From Pseudomonas sp. NBRC 111124 (lineage in GTDB: Bacteria > Pseudomonadota > Gammaproteobacteria > Pseudomonadales > Pseudomonadaceae), in the NCBI RefSeq assembly GCF_001320245.1, contig NZ_BCBA01000042.1, positions 1 to 64,000 on the forward strand: a DNA stretch of 64,000 nt. Reading direction: 5' to 3'. The translations under genes and the position numbers were made by a program. Within the stretch, counting starts at the first letter, position 1, and every line of letters begins with the position of its first letter. Shown here piece by piece: positions 45,715 to 52,986 of this stretch. The notes under the pieces are model-generated. The model was given only the letters and a program-made list of their open reading frames with translations. It did no database searches and had not been told where the DNA came from.

Positions 45715-46836
45715 ATGTCCGAAACACTGCAAAAGACCCCACTGCACGCCCTGCACCTGGAACTGGGCGCGCGCATGGTGCCGTTCGCCGGCTTCGACAT
45801 GCCGGTGCAGTACCCGCTGGGCGTGCTCAAGGAACACCTGCACACCCGCGAGCAGGCCGGCTTGTTCGACGTCTCGCACATGGGCCAGATCGTCCTGCGT
45901 GGCGCCGATGCGGCCAAGGCGCTGGAGACGCTGGTGCCGGTGGACATCATCGACCTGCCAGTGGGCATGCAGCGCTATGCCATGTTCACCAACGCGCAAG
46001 GTGGCATCCTCGACGACCTGATGGTTGCCAATCTCGGTGACGACACCCTGTTCCTGGTGGTCAACGCTGCGTGCAAGGAGCAGGACCTGGCCCACCTGCA
46101 GCAACACATCAGCAGCCGTTGTGAAGTGCAGCCACTGTTCGAGCAACGCGCCCTGCTCGCCCTGCAAGGCCCGGCGGCGGTCAAGGTGCTGGAGCGCTTG
46201 GCCCCGGAAGTGGCCAGCATGACCTTCATGCAGTTCCGCCCGGTGAAGCTGCTGGGTGAAGACTGTTTCGTCAGCCGTTCGGGCTACACCGGTGAAGATG
46301 GCTACGAGATTTCGGTTCCGGTCAACGCTGCCGAGGCCCTGGCCCGCCGCCTGCTGGCCGAACCCGAAGTCCAGCCTATCGGCCTGGGTGCGCGCGACTC
46401 GCTGCGTCTGGAAGCCGGTCTGTGCCTGTACGGCCATGACATGGACACCGCAACTACCCCGGTCGAAGCCAGCCTGCTGTGGGCAATTTCCAAAGTACGC
46501 CGTGCCGACGGCGAGCGTGCCGCCGGCTTCCCTGGTGCCGATGCGATATTTGCTCATCAGCGCGATGGTGTGACACGTAAACGTGTGGGTCTGCTGCCGC
46601 AGGAACGTACGCCCGTACGCGAGGGCGCGGATATTGTTGATGCGTTCGATAAAACGGTAGGCAAAGTGTGCAGTGGCGGTTTTGGTCCGACACTCGGTGC
46701 CCCTGTTGCAATGGGCTATGTCGATATCGAACACAGCGCACTCGACACCGCACTGTTTGCCTTGGTGCGCGGTAAGAAGGTGGCTTTGAAAGTCAGCAAA
46801 ATGCCTTTCGTTGCACAGCGTTACTATCGGGGTTGA
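45715..46836 (+). CDS. gcvT: Aminomethyltransferase, glycine cleavage T protein
   Basis: Transfers the methylene group from GcvH-bound aminomethyl-lipoate to tetrahydrofolate. The 373-aa protein has PFAGFDMPVQYP, FDVSHMGQI with the catalytic Asp region, SRSGYTGEDGYEI, and LGARDSLRLEAGLCLYGHD. It starts 26 bp after sdaA with AAGGAG upstream. From about 46540 to the stop the codon choice is visibly less GC-rich than in the first two thirds, although the protein sequence stays typical; a recombination patch is possible. Confidence 0.96.
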   Translation: MSETLQKTPLHALHLELGARMVPFAGFDMPVQYPLGVLKEHLHTREQAGLFDVSHMGQIVLRGADAAKALETLVPVDIIDLPVGMQRYAMFTNAQGGILDDLMVANLGDDTLFLVVNAACKEQDLAHLQQHISSRCEVQPLFEQRALLALQGPAAVKVLERLAPEVASMTFMQFRPVKLLGEDCFVSRSGYTGEDGYEISVPVNAAEALARRLLAEPEVQPIGLGARDSLRLEAGLCLYGHDMDTATTPVEASLLWAISKVRRADGERAAGFPGADAIFAHQRDGVTRKRVGLLPQERTPVREGADIVDAFDKTVGKVCSGGFGPTLGAPVAMGYVDIEHSALDTALFALVRGKKVALKVSKMPFVAQRYYRG

Positions 46837-47193
46837 AGGTTCGGTCTGAGGTGTGCGGGCAGGGGGTAGATATTCGATTTCGAACCTGCCCAATAACTTT
46901 TGGACATGGCGCCAGGCCAGGCGCCACGCCGTTTCCGACAAATTTTTCGGTTATCGGCTAAACGCCAGTTTTCTATACGACCAAGGGCTTGTTTTTTTCT
47001 CAGGAGTTGGCGTAGAGTCAACGCACTGTGTTTGCATGGGTCGCAACAGTTCGTGACCTGGGCCAGTAGCCGAGATTTGCTACAACCCGTTCGACGTCTC
47101 TTACTTTCCTGCAACCCAGCCCAGTACTCTTTCGCCTTTATATAACGTGAAAGAAACTGTCATTAAAATTTAAGCTTCATAGGAAATAAGACA
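46837..47193. other. 357-bp region between gcvT and the cold-shock gene
   Basis: No convincing gene. A GC-rich hairpin (TGGCGCC 46907-46913 with GGCGCCA 46920-46926) may end the gcv transcript. The rest is the promoter and probably long 5' leader of the cold-shock gene, which in this family folds as a temperature-sensitive structure. Confidence 0.5.
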
Positions 47194-47403
47194 ATGGCTG
47201 AGCGTCAGAACGGTACCGTCAAGTGGTTCAATGACGAAAAAGGTTACGGTTTCATCACCCCAGAAAGCGGTCCGGATCTGTTCGTGCACTTCCGTGCCAT
47301 CGAAGGCAACGGCTTCAAGAGCCTGAAAGAAGGCCAGAAGGTCACCTTCGAAGCAGTCCAAGGCCAGAAAGGCATGCAGGCTGACAAAGTCCAGCCTGTC
47401 TAA
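47194..47403 (+). CDS. cspA: Cold-shock protein, CspA family
   Basis: A 69-aa single cold-shock domain that binds single-stranded RNA/DNA and melts mRNA structure at low temperature. RNP1 is KGYGFI (residues 16-21) and RNP2 LFVHF (29-33); the start MAERQNGTVKWFNDEKGYGF is typical of Pseudomonas CspA/CapA-type proteins. AGGAAA lies 8 bases before the ATG. It stands alone, with a strong terminator 22 bp after the stop. Confidence 0.95.
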   Translation: MAERQNGTVKWFNDEKGYGFITPESGPDLFVHFRAIEGNGFKSLKEGQKVTFEAVQGQKGMQADKVQPV

Positions 47404-47424
47404 GCACAAGCCAGACTCCTAAAA

Positions 47425-47454
47425 AGCCCCTGCCATGTGCAGGGGCTTTTTTTT
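47425..47454 (+). terminator. Rho-independent terminator of cspA
   Basis: Nine-bp stem AGCCCCTGC/GCAGGGGCT with five-base loop (47425-47447) followed by eight T residues. Confidence 0.9.
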
Positions 47455-47494
47455 GTCCGTAGAATAGCGGCTTCGCCATTCGGAGCTGTTCTGC

Positions 47495-47989
47495 ATGTCC
47501 AAGCCTCTGCTTTCCCCCCAGGGTGATTTCCCACCGGTTGGCCTGGGCCGCCGCCTGGCGGCGATGTTCTATGATTTTCTGCTGTGCACTGCACTGCTGA
47601 TCGTCACCGCCGGAGCCTACAAGATGATCCAGATGGCGATCATCGGCGAAGCCCGCATGCGTGAACTGACCGAGGCCGGCGCATTGGATGGCGACCCGCT
47701 GCTATCGACCCTTCTGCTGTTCGCCCTGTTCGGCTTCTTTGCCAAATTCTGGACCCATGGCGGTCAGACGCTGGGTATGCAGGTGTGGGGCGTGCGCGTG
47801 CAGAACGCCGATGGCAGCGCGATCAGCTTGTGGCAGGCACTGTTGCGCTTTGTGGTGTCGATCGCCTCCTGGCTGTGCCTGGGGCTCGGGTTCTTCTGGT
47901 CGCTGATCGACAAACGCCAGCGCGGCTGGCATGACATCTATTCGGAAACCCAGCTGGTGCGGGTGCCGAAGCAGAAAAAACAGGCGTAA
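47495..47989 (+). CDS. RDD-family membrane protein
   Basis: A 164-aa inner-membrane protein with the RDD pattern: R-x-x-A-x-x-x-D (GRRLAAMFYDFLL, residues 19-31), two to three hydrophobic helices (about 27-47, 74-92, 118-140) and the C-terminal IDKRQRGWHDIYSET, where the third conserved Asp sits. Function of the family is unclear; some members are suggested Na+(Li+)/H+ exchangers. It is convergent with lptG and shares a bidirectional terminator with it. Confidence 0.88.
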   Translation: MSKPLLSPQGDFPPVGLGRRLAAMFYDFLLCTALLIVTAGAYKMIQMAIIGEARMRELTEAGALDGDPLLSTLLLFALFGFFAKFWTHGGQTLGMQVWGVRVQNADGSAISLWQALLRFVVSIASWLCLGLGFFWSLIDKRQRGWHDIYSETQLVRVPKQKKQA

Positions 47990-48016
47990 AAAAGCCGACC
48001 CTTGGGTCGGCTTTTT
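47988..48016. terminator. Bidirectional terminator between the RDD gene and lptG
   Basis: An 11-bp perfect stem AAAGCCGACCC/GGGTCGGCTTT (47991-48001, 48004-48014) with T-runs on both strands; serves the two convergent genes. Confidence 0.88.
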
Positions 48017-48031
48017 CAGCGGCTCAAAGCA

Positions 48032-49093
48032 TCAACCCGCTCGACGCAACAACCATACCCCAGCCAAGGCACAGATGCCCGCAGGAATCACCACCGCCAG
48101 CAGCGGCGGGAAGCCGAACACCTGGCTCGACGGCCCCAGCAAGTCCTGGCCGATGCGGAACGCGAAGCCCACCAGCACGCCGGTGAACACGCGCTGGCCG
48201 AGGGTGACCGAACGCAGCGGGCCGAAGATGAAGGAAATCGCCATCAGCACCAGCGCCGCAGTTACCAGCGGCTGCATCACCTTGGTCCAGAACGCCAACC
48301 AGTAGCGGGCGTTGTTCAAGCCCTGGTCGGACAGGTAATGGATGTAATCCCACAGCCCGGTGACCGACAACGACTCGGGGGCCATGATCACGGTATTGAG
48401 CAGTTGCGGCGTCAGCGAAACGTCCCAGCGCTCGGTCGGCGTCTTCACCACTTCGGTGTGGTCACCGCGGAAGAAGGTGGTGTTGATATCGCTGAGCGTC
48501 CAGTGGTCGTCGTTGTACTGGGCACGACGGGCAAAGCTCGAGGTCTGGATCTTGCGCTCGCTGTCGAAGGTGTAACGCGTCACACCCAGCAGCAGGCCAT
48601 TGGGCTGCACCGAGTTGATGTGCACGAACTCTTCGCCCTGGCGGTGCCACATGCCATGCCTGGAGCTTTGCGCTTCACCACCACCCTGGGCCAGGGAACG
48701 GTCTGCCTGGGCCTTGTTCTCGGTCACCGGGGCAACGTATTCACCAATCAGCAGGCCGACCAGCATCAGTACCAGCATCGGCTTCATTACCGCCCAGACG
48801 ATGCGGCCGATGGAGACACCCGCAGCGCGCATGATGGTCAGCTCGCTGTTGCTGGCCAAGCTGCCGAGACCGATCAGGCAGCCAATCAGTGCCGCCATGG
48901 GCAGCATTTCGTACAGGCGTCGGGGTGCCGTCAGCAGAACGAAATTGCCCGCGTCCAGCAAGGTGTAGGTGTCGCTCAGTTCACCCATCTCGTCGATGAA
49001 GGCGAACAGCGAAGCCAGGCCGAGGATGATCCCCAGCACGGCCAGGATGGCCAGCAGCACACTCAGGCCGATGTAGCGGTCGAGCTTAGCCAT
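48032..49093 (-). CDS. lptG: LPS export ABC transporter permease LptG
   Basis: Inner-membrane part of the LptB2FG complex that extracts lipopolysaccharide and pushes it along the Lpt bridge. The 353-aa YjgP/YjgQ-family protein has three helices at each end around a periplasmic beta-jellyroll (about residues 130-260). Typical motifs: LDRYIGLSVLL, LPMAALIGCLIGLGSLASNSEL and LIGE in helix 3. The ATG at 49093 overlaps the lptF stop by 8 bp. lptF-lptG form an operon; both are essential. Confidence 0.94.
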   Translation of the reverse strand: MAKLDRYIGLSVLLAILAVLGIILGLASLFAFIDEMGELSDTYTLLDAGNFVLLTAPRRLYEMLPMAALIGCLIGLGSLASNSELTIMRAAGVSIGRIVWAVMKPMLVLMLVGLLIGEYVAPVTENKAQADRSLAQGGGEAQSSRHGMWHRQGEEFVHINSVQPNGLLLGVTRYTFDSERKIQTSSFARRAQYNDDHWTLSDINTTFFRGDHTEVVKTPTERWDVSLTPQLLNTVIMAPESLSVTGLWDYIHYLSDQGLNNARYWLAFWTKVMQPLVTAALVLMAISFIFGPLRSVTLGQRVFTGVLVGFAFRIGQDLLGPSSQVFGFPPLLAVVIPAGICALAGVWLLRRAG

Positions 49094-50201
49094 GGGCCAC
49101 CTCCGCACGACGGGCAGCCATTTTCAGGCGCAGCGGCTCCCAGTACATCAGGGCCAGGCCGATCAGCAGGAACAGACCATGCACCCACCAGATGCCCAGG
49201 CCAATCGGCAATTTGCCCTTCTCCAGGGCACCGCGTACGGAAATCAGCATTGTCAGGTAAGCCATGTACAGAAGAATTGCCGGCAGCAGCTTGAGGAAGC
49301 GGCCCTGGCGCGGGTTGACCCGGGCCAGCGGCACCGCCATCAGGGTCACGATGAACACCAGGATCGGCAGCGACAGGCGCCATTGCAGCTCGGCCCGCTC
49401 GCGCAGGTCGGTCTTGCCGAACAGCTCGAGGGTCGGGATGGCTTCGCGATCGGTCACGTCTTCGGCGACTTCCGGCTTGGGCAGCAAGACACCGTAGGTG
49501 TCGTACTTGATCGCACGGTAGTCGGCCTGGCCCGGGTTACCGTCGTAGCGGTAGCCGTTCTCCAGCACCAGGTAGCGATTGCCGTCTGCCTGTATTTCCT
49601 GATGGCCTTTTTCGGCGACCAGTACCGAAGGCGCACGGTCCTTGGTCTTGTCCTGATTGAAGCGCTTCTCGGAAATGAACACCCCGGCCAGCTTGACGCG
49701 GTCATCCGACAGCTGCTCGGTGTAGGTGACCCGCGAACCGTCACGCAGGGTCTGGAAGCGACCCGGCACCAGGGTGTCGAACTCGGTCATGGCATCCTGC
49801 TGGGCGATGATTTTCTGCACCTGGGCAACGCCCAGTGGTGACAGGCTCAGGCTCAGCCAGGCAACCAGCAGGGCCACCAGTGCCGCTGGCGCCATGGTCA
49901 GGCCCAGCAGACGCTGCTGGCTCATGCCGGTCGCCGAGAGCACGGTCATTTCGCTTTCGAGGTACAGCCGGCCGTAGGCCAGAAGAATCCCGAGGAACAG
50001 ACCCAGCGGCAAAATCAGCTGCAGGAACCCTGGCATGCGGAAGCCCATGATCAGGAACAACACGCCCGGGTCGAGAATGCCCTGAGCCGCCTGGGCCAGG
50101 TACTTGATGAAGCGCCCGCTCATGATGATCACCAGCAGCACGGCGCTGACGGCGCTCAAGGTCACCAGGACCTCGCGGGACAGATAACGAAAGACGATCA
50201 A
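49086..50201 (-). CDS. lptF: LPS export ABC transporter permease LptF
   Basis: Partner of LptG, 371 aa, same six-helix/jellyroll architecture: FRYLSREVLVTLSAVSAVLL at the start, ILAYGRLYLESEMTVLSATG and LARVNPRQGRFLKLLPAILLY. I select the TTG at 50201 because AGGAG lies exactly 8 bases upstream and it yields the canonical MIVFRYL N-terminus; longer in-frame starts would place non-conserved residues before helix 1. The gene is divergent from pepA, and the intergenic region (289 bp) holds both promoters, as is conserved across gammaproteobacteria. Confidence 0.93.
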   Translation of the reverse strand: MIVFRYLSREVLVTLSAVSAVLLVIIMSGRFIKYLAQAAQGILDPGVLFLIMGFRMPGFLQLILPLGLFLGILLAYGRLYLESEMTVLSATGMSQQRLLGLTMAPAALVALLVAWLSLSLSPLGVAQVQKIIAQQDAMTEFDTLVPGRFQTLRDGSRVTYTEQLSDDRVKLAGVFISEKRFNQDKTKDRAPSVLVAEKGHQEIQADGNRYLVLENGYRYDGNPGQADYRAIKYDTYGVLLPKPEVAEDVTDREAIPTLELFGKTDLRERAELQWRLSLPILVFIVTLMAVPLARVNPRQGRFLKLLPAILLYMAYLTMLISVRGALEKGKLPIGLGIWWVHGLFLLIGLALMYWEPLRLKMAARRAEVAHG

Positions 50202-50490
50202 ACCAGACACTCCTGGGTTGTCAGGGGCGGACTGCCAAACATTGGCCTGTGACAGCCAGGACCAAAGCCGGTTCGCCAACGGCGAACCTCCATATGAAGT
50301 GCGCGCATTATCCTGTGATTGGCCGCGCCTGTCACTTGGCCGCGCATGAAGGCCGACATCGGGCTTGTCAGCACGCTTGCCAGAGGCTCAAACTGGCAGC
50401 TTTTCCACTGGCACGCGACAACGCGGCCAGGCCCGTCCAGAGCGCGAAATCGCATAGCGCCAACTGCATAGATCATTCGGGGACCCTGAC

Positions 50491-51984
50491 ATGGAACTGG
50501 TTGTAAAAAGCGTAGCTGCTGCATCCGTAAAAACCGCCACTCTGGTCGTACCGGTCGGTGAAGGGCGCAAGCTCGGTACTGTTGCCAAGGCCATCGACCA
50601 GGCCAGCGAAGGCGCCATCAGCGCGGTGCTCAAGCGTGGCGACCTGGCCGGCAAGCCTGGCCAGACCCTGTTGCTGCAGAGCTTGCCGGGCCTGAAGGCC
50701 GAGCGCGTGCTGCTGGTCGGCAGCGGCAAGGACGAAGCCCTCGGTGACCGCGCATGGCGCAAACTGGTCGCCAGCGTGGCTGGCGTGCTCAAGGGCCTGA
50801 ACGGCGGCGATGCCGTGCTGGCGCTGGATGACATCGCAGTCAGCAACCGCGACGCTCATTACGGCAAGTACCGCCTGCTGGCCGAGACCCTGCTCGACGG
50901 CGCATACGTGTTCGACCGCTTCAAGAGCCAGAAGGCCGAACCGCGCGCCCTGAAGAAAGTCACCCTGCTGGCCGACAAGGCCGGCCTGGCCGAGGTCGAG
51001 CGTGCCGTCAAGCACGCCAGCGCCATCGCCTCCGGCATGGCCTACACCCGCGACCTGGGCAACCTGCCGCCGAACCTGTGCCACCCAAGCTTCCTGGCCG
51101 AGCAGGCCAAGGACCTGGGCAAGGCCCACAAGGGCCTGAAGGTCGAAGTGCTGGACGAGAAGAAGATCAAGGACCTGGGCATGGGCGCGTTCTATGCCGT
51201 GGGCCAGGGCAGCGACCAGCCGCCACGCCTGATCGTGCTCAACTACCAGGGTGGCAAGAAGGCCGACAAGCCGTTCGTGCTGGTGGGCAAAGGCATCACC
51301 TTCGATACCGGCGGCATCAGCCTCAAGCCAGGCGCCGGCATGGATGAAATGAAATACGACATGTGCGGCGCCGCCAGCGTGTTCGGTACCCTGCGTGCGG
51401 TACTCGAGCTGCAATTGCCGATCAACCTGGTGTGCCTGCTGGCCTGCGCCGAGAACATGCCAAGCGGCGGCGCCACCCGCCCGGGCGACATCGTCACCAC
51501 CATGAGCGGCCAGACCGTCGAAATCCTCAACACCGACGCCGAAGGCCGCCTGGTGCTGTGCGACACCCTGACCTACGCCGAGCGCTTCAAGCCACAGGCA
51601 GTGATCGACATCGCCACCCTGACCGGCGCCTGCATCGTTGCCCTGGGCAGCCACACTTCGGGCCTGATGGGCAACAACGACGAGCTGGTCGGCCAACTGC
51701 TCGACGCCGGCAAGCGTGCCGACGACCGTGCCTGGCAGCTGCCACTGTTCGACGAGTACCAGGAGCAGCTGGACAGCCCGTTCGCCGACATGGGCAACAT
51801 TGGTGGCCCGAAGGCCGGCACCATCACCGCGGGCTGCTTCCTGTCGCGCTTCGCCAAGGCCTACAACTGGGCTCACATGGACATCGCCGGCACAGCCTGG
51901 ATCAGCGGCGGCAAGGACAAAGGCGCTACCGGTCGCCCGGTTCCACTGCTGACTCAGTACCTGCTCGACCGCGCCGGCGCCTGA
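50491..51984 (+). CDS. pepA: Leucyl aminopeptidase (cytosol aminopeptidase)
   Basis: M17 family, 497 aa, hexameric Mn/Zn-dependent aminopeptidase that also binds DNA in some gammaproteobacteria (XerCD accessory factor, carAB regulator). The catalytic domain has VGKGITFDTGGISLKP (metal Lys/Asp), YDMCGAASV and the signature NTDAEGRL (347-354). N-terminal domain about residues 1-170. It is followed by holC 50 bp downstream, the order usual in Pseudomonas. Confidence 0.96.
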   Translation: MELVVKSVAAASVKTATLVVPVGEGRKLGTVAKAIDQASEGAISAVLKRGDLAGKPGQTLLLQSLPGLKAERVLLVGSGKDEALGDRAWRKLVASVAGVLKGLNGGDAVLALDDIAVSNRDAHYGKYRLLAETLLDGAYVFDRFKSQKAEPRALKKVTLLADKAGLAEVERAVKHASAIASGMAYTRDLGNLPPNLCHPSFLAEQAKDLGKAHKGLKVEVLDEKKIKDLGMGAFYAVGQGSDQPPRLIVLNYQGGKKADKPFVLVGKGITFDTGGISLKPGAGMDEMKYDMCGAASVFGTLRAVLELQLPINLVCLLACAENMPSGGATRPGDIVTTMSGQTVEILNTDAEGRLVLCDTLTYAERFKPQAVIDIATLTGACIVALGSHTSGLMGNNDELVGQLLDAGKRADDRAWQLPLFDEYQEQLDSPFADMGNIGGPKAGTITAGCFLSRFAKAYNWAHMDIAGTAWISGGKDKGATGRPVPLLTQYLLDRAGA

Positions 51985-52034
51985 TGCCGTGAAGCCGGCG
52001 GCGTCCCAGGCGCCGCTGGCTGGCAGAACACACC

Positions 52035-52463
52035 ATGAGCAAAGTCGATTTCTATATCCTGCCCACCGACTCGCTGTCGGCACGGCTGGATTTCGCCTGC
52101 AAGCTGTGCGAGAAGGCCTGGCGTCTCGGCCACCGGGTGTACCTGCACTGCCAGGACACAGAACAGCGTGCCGAACTGGATCAACGCCTGTGGCGTTTCA
52201 AGGGCGAAGCGTTCGTGCCCCATGACCTGGCCGAACTCCACGCGGATGCCGCGGTAGCCTTGGGCCTTGCCGACGATGCCGGCGAGCACCGTGACCTGCT
52301 GATCAACCTGGGCGCCGGTGTGCCGGGGTTCGTCGGCCAGTTCGAGCGGGTTGCCGAGATCGTTGTCGAGGAACCCGGCATTCGCCAATCGGCCCGCGAG
52401 CGGTTCCGTTTCTACCGTGAACAGGGCTATGCTCTGCAAGACCACCGCTTACAGCGACTTTAA
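52035..52463 (+). CDS. holC: DNA polymerase III chi subunit
   Basis: A 142-aa clamp-loader accessory subunit that links the polymerase III holoenzyme to SSB. Features: VDFYILPTDSLSARLDFACKLCEKAW at the N-terminus (given in two parts), LWRFKGEAFVPHDL (family core W-x-F), LINLG and YREQGYALQ at the C-terminus. It sits between pepA and valS as in most gammaproteobacteria. Confidence 0.93.
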   Translation: MSKVDFYILPTDSLSARLDFACKLCEKAWRLGHRVYLHCQDTEQRAELDQRLWRFKGEAFVPHDLAELHADAAVALGLADDAGEHRDLLINLGAGVPGFVGQFERVAEIVVEEPGIRQSARERFRFYREQGYALQDHRLQRL

Positions 52464-52468
52464 CGACG

Positions 52469-52840
52469 ATGGACAAGCCTTCCGCCCTACCCGATTCCTC
52501 CCATCTGCTTGATGATCTGGAGTCGATTCGCCAGCTGCTCGGCGATGCCGACCTGCAGCCGCCGCTGCTGACCGAAACGGTCGAGCAGATTCCGCTGTTG
52601 CTCGATGTGCCTGCAGGTAACCCGGCACCAGCGCCCGAGGCCGAGCCTCAGGCCGCTGAGCCCGAGGATGATCCGCAGACCCGCCGCCAGGACACCCTGC
52701 TGCACCTGGAAAGCGAGTTGCGTGCCGCAGCGCAGATGATCATGCAAGACGTGATCAACGACTTCACTCCGCACATCGAGAACGAGATCAAGCGCCGCCT
52801 CGATGCGCGGATCGAGCGGTTGATCAAGCGTTCCGAATAA
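52469..52840 (+). CDS. Small acidic protein linked to holC-valS
   Basis: A 123-aa hydrophilic protein, 5 bp after holC. The first 75 residues are Pro/Glu/Ala-rich and probably disordered; the last 48 form a charged amphipathic helix (LESELRAAAQMIMQDVINDF and RRLDARIERLIKR), maybe a coiled coil. A conserved Pseudomonas gene by position, and the name DNA polymerase III chi-associated protein would be a guess. No enzymatic motifs are visible. Confidence 0.8.
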   Translation: MDKPSALPDSSHLLDDLESIRQLLGDADLQPPLLTETVEQIPLLLDVPAGNPAPAPEAEPQAAEPEDDPQTRRQDTLLHLESELRAAAQMIMQDVINDFTPHIENEIKRRLDARIERLIKRSE

Positions 52841-52847
52841 GCCTTGA

Positions 52848-52893
52848 GGGCGCTTTGCGCCCTTTTCGCGACACAAGGCCGCTCTTGCAGGAA
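52848..52893. repeat. REP-type half element before valS
   Basis: TTTTCGCGACACAAGGCCGC repeats one arm of the 9.4-kb and 23.0-kb REP pairs, with a short GGGCGC...GCGCCC hairpin next to it. No matching second arm is present. Confidence 0.7.
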
Positions 52894-52986
52894 ATCTCGG
52901 TCTTCTGTCCGCCCCTGTCGCCTAAACCCTGTGCCTTCGTTATACTTTTCGGCTTTCCCGAATAAATGCACAGGGTCCCGCCGCGC

